Shown piece after piece: positions 17,273-27,932 of a stretch of 64,000 bases of DNA. Each line of letters begins with the position of its first letter. Within the stretch, counting starts at the first letter, position 1. The position numbers and the translations under genes are program-made. The DNA comes from Nitrosomonadales bacterium (lineage in GTDB: Bacteria; Pseudomonadota; Gammaproteobacteria; Burkholderiales; Gallionellaceae). The stretch lies in NCBI GenBank assembly GCA_016214695.1, contig JACRNY010000006.1, positions 62,001 through 126,000 of the forward strand, written 5' to 3'. The notes under the pieces are model-generated. The model saw only the letters and a program-made list of their open reading frames with translations. It was not told the DNA's origin and searched no databases.

Positions 17273-18262
17273 TCACCCGCCGGTGCGCGACATGAAACGC
17301 GCGACCGTGCCCTGCGCCTGCGACAGATCGAAGCGATGTTCCCGCGGCTTGGCCGCCAGGGCTTGCCGTATCAAGTCAGACAGTCCCGTCTCGTCGCCGG
17401 CACGCAGCGCCGGCATCAGGTCCACCATGCCCTCCTTACCCAGACAGGTGAACAGTTCGCCGCGTGCCGACACGCGCACGCGGTTGCAACTGCTGCAGAA
17501 ATTATGCGTATGCGGCGAGATGAAGCCGACCCGCGACTCGTGCCCCGGGATGCGCCAGTAGCGCGCCGGACCGCCGCTGCTCTCCAGACTCGGGATCAGC
17601 TGATGACTGCGCATGAGTTGCGCCTGGGCGTCCGCGCTTGAATGGAACGACGACGCGTGCGAATGACCGGTCTCGCCCATGGGCATCTGTTCGATGAAAC
17701 TGATGTCCACTCCGCGCCCCAGTGCGAAGCGCAGCAGCGCGGGCAATTCTTCATGGTTACCGCCGTGCAGCATGACGGTGTTCAACTTGATGCGGCGGCA
17801 GCCGAATGCCGCTATCGCGGCGTCTATCCCCGCCAGCACCTGGTCCAGCTCGCCGCCGCGCGTGATGCGCCGGTAGGCTGCAGGATCGAGTGAGTCCAGA
17901 CTGATATTGATGCGGTGCAGGCCGGCCTGTGCCAGTGCCTGCGCAAACTGCGGCAGCTGCGAGCCGTTGCTGGTCAGTGCCAGTTCACGCAGGCCTTCCA
18001 GTCCCCGCAGCCGTGCGACCAGATCGGGGAGTCCTTTCCTGACCAGCGGCTCGCCGCCTGTCAGGCGTATCTTGTCCACGCCCAGCCCGACGAATGTGCG
18101 CGCGACGAGCAGGCACTCTTCCAGCGAGAGTATCTGTTCGCGCGGCAGGAACTGCATCTTCTCGCTCATGCAATAGGTGCAGCGCAAGTCGCAACGGTCG
18201 GTCACCGACAGTCGCAGATAGCTGACCCTCCTGCCGAAACCGTCATGCAATGGATCGTTCAT
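17273..18262 (-). CDS. moaA: GTP 3',8-cyclase MoaA
   Basis: Radical SAM enzyme for the first step of molybdenum cofactor synthesis. The 329-residue protein has the SAM cluster motif CDLRCTYC near residue 24, LTGGEPL, and a second C-terminal cluster motif FCSSCNRVR followed by a third Cys (LFTCLG). It ends in the typical Gly-Gly. It is convergent with the dnr-like gene (6 bases apart) and lies among genes for NapA, whose cofactor it serves. Other moa genes are not in the window. Confidence 0.95.
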   Translation of the reverse strand: MNDPLHDGFGRRVSYLRLSVTDRCDLRCTYCMSEKMQFLPREQILSLEECLLVARTFVGLGVDKIRLTGGEPLVRKGLPDLVARLRGLEGLRELALTSNGSQLPQFAQALAQAGLHRINISLDSLDPAAYRRITRGGELDQVLAGIDAAIAAFGCRRIKLNTVMLHGGNHEELPALLRFALGRGVDISFIEQMPMGETGHSHASSFHSSADAQAQLMRSHQLIPSLESSGGPARYWRIPGHESRVGFISPHTHNFCSSCNRVRVSARGELFTCLGKEGMVDLMPALRAGDETGLSDLIRQALAAKPREHRFDLSQAQGTVARFMSRTGG

Positions 18263-18298
18263 TCAGGCAGCTCCCATCCCTCTCTCGCATATACGACA

Positions 18299-18322
18299 AG
18301 GGGGGCACAGACCGCCCCCTGC
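18299..18322 (-). terminator. Possible terminator after nirB
   Basis: On the minus strand GGGGGC and GCCCCC flank a 7-base loop, followed by CTTGTCGT. The T-run is weak, so this may be only an RNA-stabilising hairpin at the end of nirSTB. Confidence 0.45.
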
Positions 18323-18330
18323 CGTAACCG

Positions 18331-19239
18331 CTATTTCGCCGCGGTGATGTCTGCCTTGGCGTCTATCCCCAGCGTGTAACCCAGGGAGACATGGTGGAAG
18401 CGCCCCGCCGCGTGATTGGCATGGATGGCGAAGCCCATGTTGTAGGTCTTGCCCGAGGCCATGGCGATGTCACCCTCGCCCCCGCCCGCCAGTTTGCGCG
18501 TGAATGTCACGGTCCAACTGTCGCCGTCCTTCTTGCCTTCGGCACTCACCAGCGCCTTGCCGCCTTCCATCACGCGCTTGTCGGCCACATATCCGTCAAC
18601 CTTGGCACCCTTGCCGCTCTTCCACTGGATGAGGTCGAAATAAGTGCCGTTGGCGAGCGAGCCGCCGGGGACGTACTTGGTCTTCTTGTCGTCGGCACCG
18701 GGCATGGTGCGCGCATCGGTATGGCATGTGGCCCAGCACCCGGCCGCCAGACCGATCTCGACTTCCTTGCCCTTGTCGTCCTTGTAGATGACCTTGTTGT
18801 CCTCGAACATCACTGCCAGCTTGACGGGATTGTCCTTGTCCATCACCGTTGCCTTGCCGGAAGGTTCTTTCCAGTTGAAGCGCAGATAGAGGTTGCTGCC
18901 GTCGTTGGCGGCCTGCACGTTCACCATGATGATGGGCACCCTGCCACTGACCGGTTTGGGTTCGAGCTTCTCGCCGGCCAGTATCCTGTCCGCCGCGATG
19001 TCGATGTTCAGCGTCTTCTCGTTCTCGTGACAACCGATGCAGCGCTCGCCTTTCTTGGTGCCCTTGGCGCCGCCGTGCTCGGTTCCCTTCATCACCCATT
19101 CCATACCCGATGCACCGGGGTGGAACACCGCCACCTTGCGCACCGGCACCTTGCTCCAATCCGGGGCGGCCCAGGCCGTTCCCGCCATACCGGCCAGCAC
19201 CAGGCCCAATGCCGAAGCAGTCGTCAATACTTTATTCAT
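18331..19239 (-). CDS. nirB: NirB-type cytochrome c-552 (IPR019020-like heme-binding domain)
   Basis: A 302-residue periplasmic cytochrome with a signal peptide ending AWA-AP. One classical heme site CIGCH lies near residue 66. A second site, CWATCH, has three residues between the cysteines; similar CW..CH sites occur in the cytochrome c-552/ethylbenzene dehydrogenase gamma-like family. The order nirS-nirT-this gene matches the nirSTB order known from Pseudomonas stutzeri, where NirB is a diheme cytochrome c-552 (not the assimilatory NirB). The ATG at 19239 has GGAGG 6 bases before it; the ORF-track ATG (19245) abuts that site. Confidence 0.7.
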   Translation of the reverse strand: MNKVLTTASALGLVLAGMAGTAWAAPDWSKVPVRKVAVFHPGASGMEWVMKGTEHGGAKGTKKGERCIGCHENEKTLNIDIAADRILAGEKLEPKPVSGRVPIIMVNVQAANDGSNLYLRFNWKEPSGKATVMDKDNPVKLAVMFEDNKVIYKDDKGKEVEIGLAAGCWATCHTDARTMPGADDKKTKYVPGGSLANGTYFDLIQWKSGKGAKVDGYVADKRVMEGGKALVSAEGKKDGDSWTVTFTRKLAGGGEGDIAMASGKTYNMGFAIHANHAAGRFHHVSLGYTLGIDAKADITAAK

Positions 19240-19297
19240 GTTCATCCTCCGATAGGATTAGGTTGTCGAATCGATCATTCGATGATGTGCCGCTTGC

Positions 19298-19885
19298 TTA
19301 ACCACCTGCTTCTTCTTCCGTCATGCCTTCCGGCTTGTTGTGTGCGATGCCCTTGTGGCAGTCGATGCAGGTCATATTGTCGCGCTGTGCATTGGCATGC
19401 TGTTTCGCTGCGCGGTTGAGCTGCTTCTCCACATCCATACCATCGAAAGAGTGACAGTTGCGGCACTCGCGCGAATCCGAAGCCTTCATCCGCGCCCATT
19501 CGCTGCGCGCCAGCTTCAGGCGTTTGGCTTCGAACTTCTCTCTGGTATCGATACTGCCCGTGATCTTGCCCCACACTTCGCCGGAAGCCTGGATCTTGCG
19601 GATCATCTTGTGCGTCCAGTCCTTGGGCACGTGGCAGTCGGAGCACACCGCGCGCACGCCGGTGCGGTTGGAGTAGTGGATGGTCTTGGTGTATTCCTGA
19701 TACACGTTGTCCTTCATCTCGTGACAGCTGATGCAGAACTCCAGCTGGTTCGTCGCCTCCATGCCGGTATTGAAACCGCCCCAGAACAGGATGCCGCTAA
19801 TGAAGCCGACACCGGACAGCGTCAGCAGAGAGTATTTGACACTCGGGCTGCGCAGCTTTGCCCACCAGTTTGAAACGACCATCAT
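19298..19885 (-). CDS. nirT: NirT, membrane tetraheme cytochrome c (NapC/NirT family)
   Basis: A 195-residue quinol-oxidising cytochrome. One N-terminal anchor helix (YSLLTLSGVGFISGILFW) and four heme motifs CISCH, CSDCH, CRNCH and CIDCH make the standard NapC/NirT tetraheme arrangement. It lies 67 bases after nirS and likely feeds electrons to NirS. The nearby nap operon has no napC of its own, so it could also supply NapB-NapA. AGGAGG precedes two tandem ATG codons; the second (19882) has better spacing. Confidence 0.93.
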   Translation of the reverse strand: MMVVSNWWAKLRSPSVKYSLLTLSGVGFISGILFWGGFNTGMEATNQLEFCISCHEMKDNVYQEYTKTIHYSNRTGVRAVCSDCHVPKDWTHKMIRKIQASGEVWGKITGSIDTREKFEAKRLKLARSEWARMKASDSRECRNCHSFDGMDVEKQLNRAAKQHANAQRDNMTCIDCHKGIAHNKPEGMTEEEAGG

Positions 19886-19952
19886 GCCTCCTTATCGTTT
19901 GGGTCCGCCAGCGCACCGGAGGGTCGCCCCTCCGGTCGCATGCTGCGGGATA

Positions 19953-21702
<1,750 letters not shown>

Positions 21703-21757
21703 TTTTTTCACTCAACTATTTCTTGTAACGATCCCGCAACAGGGGCTTTTCCGATGA

Positions 21758-21771
21758 TTGATATACATCAA
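21758..21771. promoter_or_regulatory. Perfect FNR-type operator for napDAGHB
   Basis: TTGATATACATCAA is a perfect TTGAT-N4-ATCAA palindrome. Centred 72 bases before the napD ATG, it predicts transcription starting about 30 bases upstream of napD if used at -41.5. Confidence 0.78.
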
Positions 21772-21836
21772 GGAAACAGGATCGGATTCGCCACACTCTG
21801 GTGTCTGGAAAATCTCAGACAGGATGGATCGATATC

Positions 21837-22079
21837 ATGCACATTTCCGGAATCGTCGTTCACGCCCGGCCAGGGCACGCCGCCCAGGCCCATGCGCAAC
21901 TTGCCGCGATCGAGGGCGTGGAAGTCCACATCAGTGACGTCGAATGCAAACTGGTCGTCACCATCGAAAAAGAGGATGAGCAGTCGACCGTGGACACATT
22001 TGAACGGCTTAACGCGCTCCCCGGTGTGCTCTCGGCCACCATGGTATACCACCATTTCGAAAACGACACCGATCAATAG
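21837..22079 (+). CDS. napD: NapD, chaperone of periplasmic nitrate reductase
   Basis: The 80-residue protein binds the Tat signal of NapA and prevents early export. It matches the NapD pattern ([51 protein letters not shown]). The ATG at 21837 gives the usual family start; the ORF-track GTG (21801) is an extension. First gene of napDAGHB, 20 bases before napA. Confidence 0.93.
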   Translation: MHISGIVVHARPGHAAQAHAQLAAIEGVEVHISDVECKLVVTIEKEDEQSTVDTFERLNALPGVLSATMVYHHFENDTDQ

Positions 22080-22099
22080 ACAAGCAGAGGAGACCCATC

Positions 22100-24658
22100 A
22101 TGGAATTGACTCGCCGTGAATTCATCAAGATCAGCGCAGTTTCCGCCGCCGCCACCGCGGCCTGCGTAGTCGTACCCGGCGCCCAGGCGGCGCTGGCAGC
22201 AGCGGGCGAAAGCGGGATTCGCTGGGACAAGGGAGTATGCCGCTTCTGCGGCACCGGCTGCGGCGTGCTGATCGGCACCAAAGGCGGCCGCGTGGTGGCC
22301 ACCCAGGGCGACCCCGACGCGCCGGTGAACAAGGGACTCAATTGCATCAAGGGCTATTTCCTGTCCAAGATCATGTACGGCAAGGACCGGCTCACCCAGC
22401 CCATGCTGCGGATGAAGGACGGCAAGTACGACAAGAACGGCGAGTTCGCCACCATCAGCTGGGACCAGGCGTTCGACATCATGGCAGAGAAATGCAAGGC
22501 CACACTCAAGGCCAAGGGCCCCAAGGGCATCGGCATGTTCGGTTCGGGCCAGTGGACGGTGTGGGAAGGCTATGCTGCCACCAAGCTGATGAAAGCCGGT
22601 TTCCGTTCCAACAACCTCGACCCCAATGCGCGCCACTGCATGGCCTCCGCGGTCGCGGGCTTCATGCGCACCTTCGGCATCGACGAGCCGATGGGCTGCT
22701 ACGATGATGCCGAACACGCCGACGGCTTCGTGCTGTGGGGTTCGAACATGGCGGAGATGCATCCCATCCTGTGGTCGCGCATCACCGACCGCCGCCTCAC
22801 CGGCAAGGATGTCAGCATCCATGTGCTCTCGACCTTCGACCACCGCTCCACCGAGCTGGCCGACAACACGCTGATCTTCAAACCGCAGAGCGATCTGGCG
22901 ATACTCAATTACATCTGCAACTACATCATCCAGAACAACGCGGTGAACGAGGCGTTCGTGCAGAAGAACGTCAACTTCAAGAAGGGTGTGACCGACATCG
23001 GCTACGGCCTGCGTCCCAATCATCCGCTCGAACAGGCGGCCAACAACAACGGCTATCCCGGCCCGGCCGGCCCCGACGGCAAGCCCACCACCAAGGGCAA
23101 CCCGAACAATGCCAGCCCGATCACCTTCGACGAGTTCAAGGCTTTCGTTGCCGAATACACGGTGGAGAAGACTTCCGAGATCTCCGGCGTGCCCGCGGAG
23201 AACCTGATCGCGCTGGCCAGGCTGTATGCCGACCCGAACAAGAAGGTGGTGTCGTACTGGACCATGGGTTTCAACCAGCACACGCGCGGCACCTGGGTCA
23301 ACAACATGATCTACAACGTGCACCTGCTGGTGGGCAAGATCTCCGAACCCGGCAACGGTCCCTTCTCGCTCACCGGCCAGCCCTCGGCTTGCGGCACGGC
23401 GCGCGAAGTGGGCACCTTCGCCCACCGCCTGCCAGCCGACATGGTGGTGATGAACCCGAAACACCGCGAGGCCACGGAAAAGATCTGGAACCTGCCCGCC
23501 GGCACCATCCCGGACTGGATCGGTTCGCATGCGGTGAAGCAGAGCCGCGACCTCAAGGACGGCAACATCAATTTCTACTGGACCTCCACCACCAACAACA
23601 TGCAGGCCGGGCCGAACATCAACGGCGAGATCTATCCCGGCTGGCGCAACCCGGCCAACTTCGTGGTGGTCTCCGACGTCTACCCCACCGTGTCCGCCGT
23701 CTCTGCCGACCTGATGCTGCCCTGCGCGATGTGGATGGAGAAGGAAGGCGCCTTCGGCAACGCCGAACGCCGCACCCAGTTCTGGCGCCAGCAGGTGAAA
23801 GCGCCGGGCGAGGCACGCTCCGACCTGTGGCAGTACATGGAGTTCTCCAAGCGCTTCAAGGTCGAGGAAGTGTGGCCCGCCGAGCTGCTGGAGAAAGCGC
23901 CGCAATTCAAGGGCAAGACCCTGTACGACGTGCTCTACGCCAACGGCGAAGTCAACAAGTTCCCGCTGGACGAGGTGAAGAAAGTCAACGCGCACGGCAT
24001 CAGGAACTACAGCAACGACGAGTCCACCGCCTTCGGCTACTACGTGCAGAAAGGCCTGTTCGAGGAATATGCCCAGTTCGGTCGCGGCCATGCGCACGAC
24101 CTGGCCAGTTTCGACACCTATCACAAGGCGCGCGGCCTGCGCTGGCCGGTGGTGAACAACAAGGAGACGCTGTGGCGTTTCCGCGAAGGCTTCGACCCCT
24201 ATGTGAAGAAAGGCGAGGGAGTGAAATTCTACGGCCATGCGGACGGCAAGGCGGTGATCTTCGCGCTGCCCTACCAGCCCGCCGCCGAACAGCCCGACAA
24301 CGAGTACGACCTGTGGCTGTGCACCGGCCGCGTGCTGGAACACTGGCACACCGGCTCGATGACGCGGCGCGTGCCGGAGTTGTACAAGGCGGTGCCGGAC
24401 GCATGGGTCTTCATGAATCCGGAAGACGCCAAGAAGCGCGACCTGAAACGCGGCGACAAGGTGAAGGTCATCAGCCGCCGCGGCGAGATCACCACCCTGG
24501 TGGAGACGCGCGGCCGCAACAAGCCGCCGGCAGGATTGATCTTCGTCCCTTTCTTCGACGAGTCGCGTCTGGTCAACAAACTGACGCTGGACGCCACTTG
24601 TCCGATCTCGAAAGAGACCGACTTCAAGAAATGCGCGGCCAAGATCGTTAAGGTCTGA
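22100..24658 (+). CDS. napA: Periplasmic nitrate reductase catalytic subunit NapA
   Basis: An 852-residue molybdenum bis-MGD enzyme that reduces nitrate to nitrite. The Tat signal [19 protein letters not shown] leads to the 4Fe-4S motif CRFCGTGC...NCIKGY near residues 48-84. The expected Mo ligand is the Cys in [12 protein letters not shown] near residue 180. The C-terminal molydopterin-binding region ([20 protein letters not shown]) is intact. Length is normal. A good ribosome site (GAGGAG) lies upstream. The ORF track shows an 885-residue antisense ORF here, a shadow of high third-position GC. Confidence 0.97.
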   Translation: MELTRREFIKISAVSAAATAACVVVPGAQAALAAAGESGIRWDKGVCRFCGTGCGVLIGTKGGRVVATQGDPDAPVNKGLNCIKGYFLSKIMYGKDRLTQPMLRMKDGKYDKNGEFATISWDQAFDIMAEKCKATLKAKGPKGIGMFGSGQWTVWEGYAATKLMKAGFRSNNLDPNARHCMASAVAGFMRTFGIDEPMGCYDDAEHADGFVLWGSNMAEMHPILWSRITDRRLTGKDVSIHVLSTFDHRSTELADNTLIFKPQSDLAILNYICNYIIQNNAVNEAFVQKNVNFKKGVTDIGYGLRPNHPLEQAANNNGYPGPAGPDGKPTTKGNPNNASPITFDEFKAFVAEYTVEKTSEISGVPAENLIALARLYADPNKKVVSYWTMGFNQHTRGTWVNNMIYNVHLLVGKISEPGNGPFSLTGQPSACGTAREVGTFAHRLPADMVVMNPKHREATEKIWNLPAGTIPDWIGSHAVKQSRDLKDGNINFYWTSTTNNMQAGPNINGEIYPGWRNPANFVVVSDVYPTVSAVSADLMLPCAMWMEKEGAFGNAERRTQFWRQQVKAPGEARSDLWQYMEFSKRFKVEEVWPAELLEKAPQFKGKTLYDVLYANGEVNKFPLDEVKKVNAHGIRNYSNDESTAFGYYVQKGLFEEYAQFGRGHAHDLASFDTYHKARGLRWPVVNNKETLWRFREGFDPYVKKGEGVKFYGHADGKAVIFALPYQPAAEQPDNEYDLWLCTGRVLEHWHTGSMTRRVPELYKAVPDAWVFMNPEDAKKRDLKRGDKVKVISRRGEITTLVETRGRNKPPAGLIFVPFFDESRLVNKLTLDATCPISKETDFKKCAAKIVKV

Positions 24659-24710
24659 AAGGCGGAGGGTCGGGGGCGGGCGGAAAACATCCCTGTCCCC
24701 GGCTGACATC

Positions 24711-25550
24711 ATGGAAGCCACCAGCAACAATCAGAGCCGTCGCCAGTTCTTCCTCGACGTGGCGAAAGCCGCCTGCGGCATCGGCATGTTCGGACTCGGA
24801 CTGGGTCTGTACGCCAGGCAGGCGCGCGCACTGCCGCCCACAGCCATCCGTCCGCCGGGCGCGCTGGCGGAAGCGGATTTCCAGGGCGCGTGCATCCGCT
24901 GCGGGATGTGCGTGCGCGACTGCCCCTACAACATCCTGGAGCTGGCCAGGCCGGAAGACGATCTCGCCACCGGCACACCCTATTTCGTGGCGCGCAAGAT
25001 CCCGTGCGAGATGTGCGAGGACATCCCCTGCGTCAAGGCCTGCCCCACCGGCGCGCTGGACCACAAGCTCACCGACATCAACAAGGCGAAGATGGGGCTG
25101 GCAGCACTGGTCGACCAGGAGACCTGCCTCAACTTCCTCGGCCTGCGCTGCGACGTGTGTTACCGCGTGTGCCCGGTAATCGACAAGGCCATCACGCTGG
25201 AGCGCACGCACAATGTGCGCACCACCAAGCACACCATGTTCCTGCCCACGGTGCACTCGGAACACTGCACCGGCTGCGGCAAATGCGAGAAGTCCTGCGT
25301 GCTGGAAGTGGCGGCCATCAAGGTGTTCCCGATCAACCTGGCCAAAGGCGCACTGGGCGAACACTACCGGCTCGGCTGGGAGGAGAAGCAGAAGGCCGGT
25401 GCAAGCCTGGTGGCACCGGAGATCGAGCACCAGTACAACCTGCCGGAAGGCTACAAGTATGAACAGGGACCGGGCCTGAGCGGCGAGGCTGTTCCGCCGG
25501 CTGCGGCACAACCCGCTGTTCCCAAGGCGCTGCATGGAGACCAGCTGTGA
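24711..25550 (+). CDS. napG: NapG, Tat-exported 4Fe-4S ferredoxin
   Basis: A 279-residue periplasmic iron-sulfur protein that moves electrons from NapH toward NapAB. The Tat motif SRRQFFLD lies near residue 9. Four ferredoxin motifs are visible: [35 protein letters not shown] and [11 protein letters not shown]. It starts 52 bases after napA, with a weak ribosome site, and overlaps napH by 4 bases. The C-terminal 40 residues are alanine/proline-rich and unstructured. Confidence 0.95.
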   Translation: MEATSNNQSRRQFFLDVAKAACGIGMFGLGLGLYARQARALPPTAIRPPGALAEADFQGACIRCGMCVRDCPYNILELARPEDDLATGTPYFVARKIPCEMCEDIPCVKACPTGALDHKLTDINKAKMGLAALVDQETCLNFLGLRCDVCYRVCPVIDKAITLERTHNVRTTKHTMFLPTVHSEHCTGCGKCEKSCVLEVAAIKVFPINLAKGALGEHYRLGWEEKQKAGASLVAPEIEHQYNLPEGYKYEQGPGLSGEAVPPAAAQPAVPKALHGDQL

Positions 25551-26455
25551 GCGAGAACAAAAAGATCGGTGCCGACGCGCTCATGACCAAGGGCTGGCTG
25601 GGCGCGCACAGATGGCTGCTGCTGCGCCGCGCCTCCCAGCTCGGCATCCTCGCCCTGTTCCTGCTCGGTCCATGGGCGGGCCTCTGGCTCATCAAGGGCA
25701 ATCTGGCCTACAGCCTGACGCTGGAAACACTGCCGCTGGCGGATCCCTATGTGCTGCTGCAGTCCCTGCTGACCGGGCATGTGCCGGAGAGACTCGCGCT
25801 GATCGGGGCAGCCCTGGTGATCGGCCTGTATGTCGTGATCGGGGGACGCTCCTATTGCTCCTGGGTCTGTCCGCTCAACATGCTGACCGATCTTGCCGCC
25901 TGGCTGCGGCGCCGCCTCGGCATCAAGGGCGGTGCGCATTTCTCGCGCAACACGCGCTACTGGCTGCTCGCCATGACGCTGCTGCTGGCCGCAGCCACCG
26001 GCACCATCGTCTGGGAGATGCTCAATCCGGTCGCCATGCTGCACCGCGGGATCATCTTCGGTCTGGGGATGGCCTGGAGCATCGTCCTCGCGGTTTTCCT
26101 GTTCGACCTGTTCGTCAGCCCGGACGGCTGGTGCGGCCATCTCTGCCCGGTGGGTGCCTTCTACAGCCTGATCGGCAAGGCCAGTCTGCTGCGCGTCAGT
26201 GCGACACAGCGCGCCGCATGCAACGACTGCATGGACTGTTTCGCGGTGTGTCCCGAACCGCAAGTCATCAAGCCGGCACTGAAGGGACAGGCGAAAGGCA
26301 TCGGCCCGCTGATCACTTCGCACAACTGCACCAACTGCGGTCGCTGCATCGATGTATGTTCCAAGGATGTGTTCGGATTCGCTTCGCGTTTCAACAACAA
26401 GGCGGAAGTCAGCGCCCCGCAGGGGGGAGCAACCGCTCTCGGCAACAGATCATGA
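25547..26455 (+). CDS. napH: NapH, membrane quinol dehydrogenase with ferredoxin clusters
   Basis: The 302-residue protein has four transmembrane helices, the membrane-edge motifs [10 protein letters not shown] and [10 protein letters not shown], and two C-terminal 4Fe-4S motifs ([24 protein letters not shown]). NapGH forms the quinol-oxidising branch when NapC is absent, as here. It starts with GTG overlapping the napG stop (GTGA). The polyferredoxin in the nor operon (8068-9033) is a distant relative. Confidence 0.95.
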   Translation: MSENKKIGADALMTKGWLGAHRWLLLRRASQLGILALFLLGPWAGLWLIKGNLAYSLTLETLPLADPYVLLQSLLTGHVPERLALIGAALVIGLYVVIGGRSYCSWVCPLNMLTDLAAWLRRRLGIKGGAHFSRNTRYWLLAMTLLLAAATGTIVWEMLNPVAMLHRGIIFGLGMAWSIVLAVFLFDLFVSPDGWCGHLCPVGAFYSLIGKASLLRVSATQRAACNDCMDCFAVCPEPQVIKPALKGQAKGIGPLITSHNCTNCGRCIDVCSKDVFGFASRFNNKAEVSAPQGGATALGNRS

Positions 26456-26472
26456 TAAAGAGGAGATCAACC

Positions 26473-26952
26473 ATGAAAAACACGCTGCAGTTCGCCCTTG
26501 TCGCACTCGCCACTTCTGCTCTGTCTTTCCTCGCCGCAACGCCGGCGCTGTCAGCCGAGGGGGCCGTCCAGTCGCTGCGCGGCGTGGATGCGCAGGCCGC
26601 CGATCAGGCCCCGGAGGAAAAAACCCAGCTCGGCAGGCGTCCCGGCTCGCAGAAGGTCGTGCCGCGTACTTTTGACAAGCAACCGCCTGTCATCCCGCAC
26701 GCCACCGAGAACTTCGACGAGATCACGCTGGAGGAGAACCAGTGCCTGAGCTGCCACGGGCCGGCGAAATACAAGGAAAAGAAAGCACCCAAGATCGGCG
26801 TCAGCCACTTCCGCAACCAGCAGACCGGCAAGCTCATGAAGCAGGTATCCAGTGCGCGCCACAACTGCGTTCAGTGCCATGTGCCGCAGGTAGATGCCCA
26901 GCCGCTGGTGGAGAACACCTTCCAGAGCGTGCCGCAGGGAAAGGGCAAGTAA
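26473..26952 (+). CDS. napB: NapB, diheme cytochrome c subunit of periplasmic nitrate reductase
   Basis: The 159-residue periplasmic diheme cytochrome is the electron donor subunit of NapA. It has a signal peptide ending ALS-AE and two heme motifs, CLSCH near residue 93 and CVQCH near residue 135. The ATG at 26473 has AGGAG upstream. The ORF track shows a 472-residue ORF from 25534 that reaches here only because the frame shadowing napH has no stop; that N-terminal part is not real. Last gene of napDAGHB. Confidence 0.95.
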   Translation: MKNTLQFALVALATSALSFLAATPALSAEGAVQSLRGVDAQAADQAPEEKTQLGRRPGSQKVVPRTFDKQPPVIPHATENFDEITLEENQCLSCHGPAKYKEKKAPKIGVSHFRNQQTGKLMKQVSSARHNCVQCHVPQVDAQPLVENTFQSVPQGKGK

Positions 26953-26962
26953 AACTCCCGAG

Positions 26963-27886
26963 TCAGGGCGCGATCTGCAACTGCTCTGGATCGAGCAGCA
27001 GGTAGCGCGCATGGCGCCCCTCTTCCCTGCTACCGTCGTCGCTGACGATCATGATGCGCTGGCGGCCGTCGATCACGGCGGGCGTCACCCCCTCGGCATG
27101 TTCGAAGCCTTGCAAACCCGGAACGCTGACGCGGCGCGGATGCTCGCCTGACTTGCCGCTCCAGAACCAGAGCTGGAAGTGGACCTGCTCGCGTGCGACC
27201 GGTCCGCTGATCAGCAGATAGCCGCCGAGTGCCGGCACCCAGCTCATCCCCCTGATGCCGTTCCCGCCCAGATCCAGTGTTTCCAGTTCGGGCGCTATGC
27301 GCGGCGTCGCGCCCGCGTCGAACATCGCGGCCGGATTCTCGACACTGGCGACGATCGCGCGGCCGTCGAGCAGGGGACTGCGGAAACCGACCAGCAGGCG
27401 CTGCTGGTCGGGGCTGATCTCCAGCGCCTCGATGTTGAGGCCGCCGTCGTTCTTCACGTCGCGGATCTCCGCCGCCTGCGCCAGCAACGGGTGTGCCGCG
27501 GCCAGTGCGGGCTTCAGCTCCATGACCACCGACGGCGCGACCACGCGTTCGCCCTCGATGCGGAAACGGACCAGCTTGTCGCGCGATCTCTTCTGCTCGC
27601 CTTTGCCGTTGCGCGAATGCGATGTCAGCGCGTAGATATTCCCGGAGCGGTCGAGCGCGATGCCTTCGAGGTCGTCCAGTTTCCAGAAATCGTCATCGGC
27701 CTGCCGCATGTCCGGCGTCAACGGCGTGCTGCCGGCACTGCCGTCGCGGCGGATCGTGACCAGGCTGAACGGGTGTTCCTTTTCGTCCTCGACGACGAGG
27801 AAGCGACCGTCCGCAAGCTGCTGGATGGCGGATGGTTCATAGACGCCGGTCAGGGTCAGGAACATGAGCATGTCGTTCATCGTCAT
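26963..27886 (-). CDS. DUF3616 domain protein
   Basis: A 307-residue protein with the DUF3616 propeller-like pattern (GVYEPSAIQQLADGRFLVVEDE, LDDLEGIALDRSGNIYALTSHS, LNIEALEISPDQQRLLVGFRSP, FEHAEGVTPA). No signal peptide is evident after MTMNDMLMFL. The function is unknown to me; repeated strand motifs suggest a beta-propeller. It is convergent with napB (10 bases apart), so no link to nitrate reduction should be assumed. A second ATG at 27880 is possible. Confidence 0.8.
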   Translation of the reverse strand: MTMNDMLMFLTLTGVYEPSAIQQLADGRFLVVEDEKEHPFSLVTIRRDGSAGSTPLTPDMRQADDDFWKLDDLEGIALDRSGNIYALTSHSRNGKGEQKRSRDKLVRFRIEGERVVAPSVVMELKPALAAAHPLLAQAAEIRDVKNDGGLNIEALEISPDQQRLLVGFRSPLLDGRAIVASVENPAAMFDAGATPRIAPELETLDLGGNGIRGMSWVPALGGYLLISGPVAREQVHFQLWFWSGKSGEHPRRVSVPGLQGFEHAEGVTPAVIDGRQRIMIVSDDGSREEGRHARYLLLDPEQLQIAP

Positions 27887-27932
27887 GCCGATCTGAGCCT
27901 CCTGCGGGAAAGCATTCCGTCCGGATCCGGGA

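Noticed and set aside
22073-24730. 885-residue antisense ORF over napA (and similar long ORFs opposite nuoL, nuoM, nuoN, nuoG, nirS)
   Set aside because: Low-complexity His/Gly/Arg-rich translations opposite well-conserved genes; they arise from high GC in third codon positions.
25534-26952. 472-residue ORF ending in napB
   Set aside because: Only the last 159 residues are napB; the rest is a shadow frame of napH with no domain.
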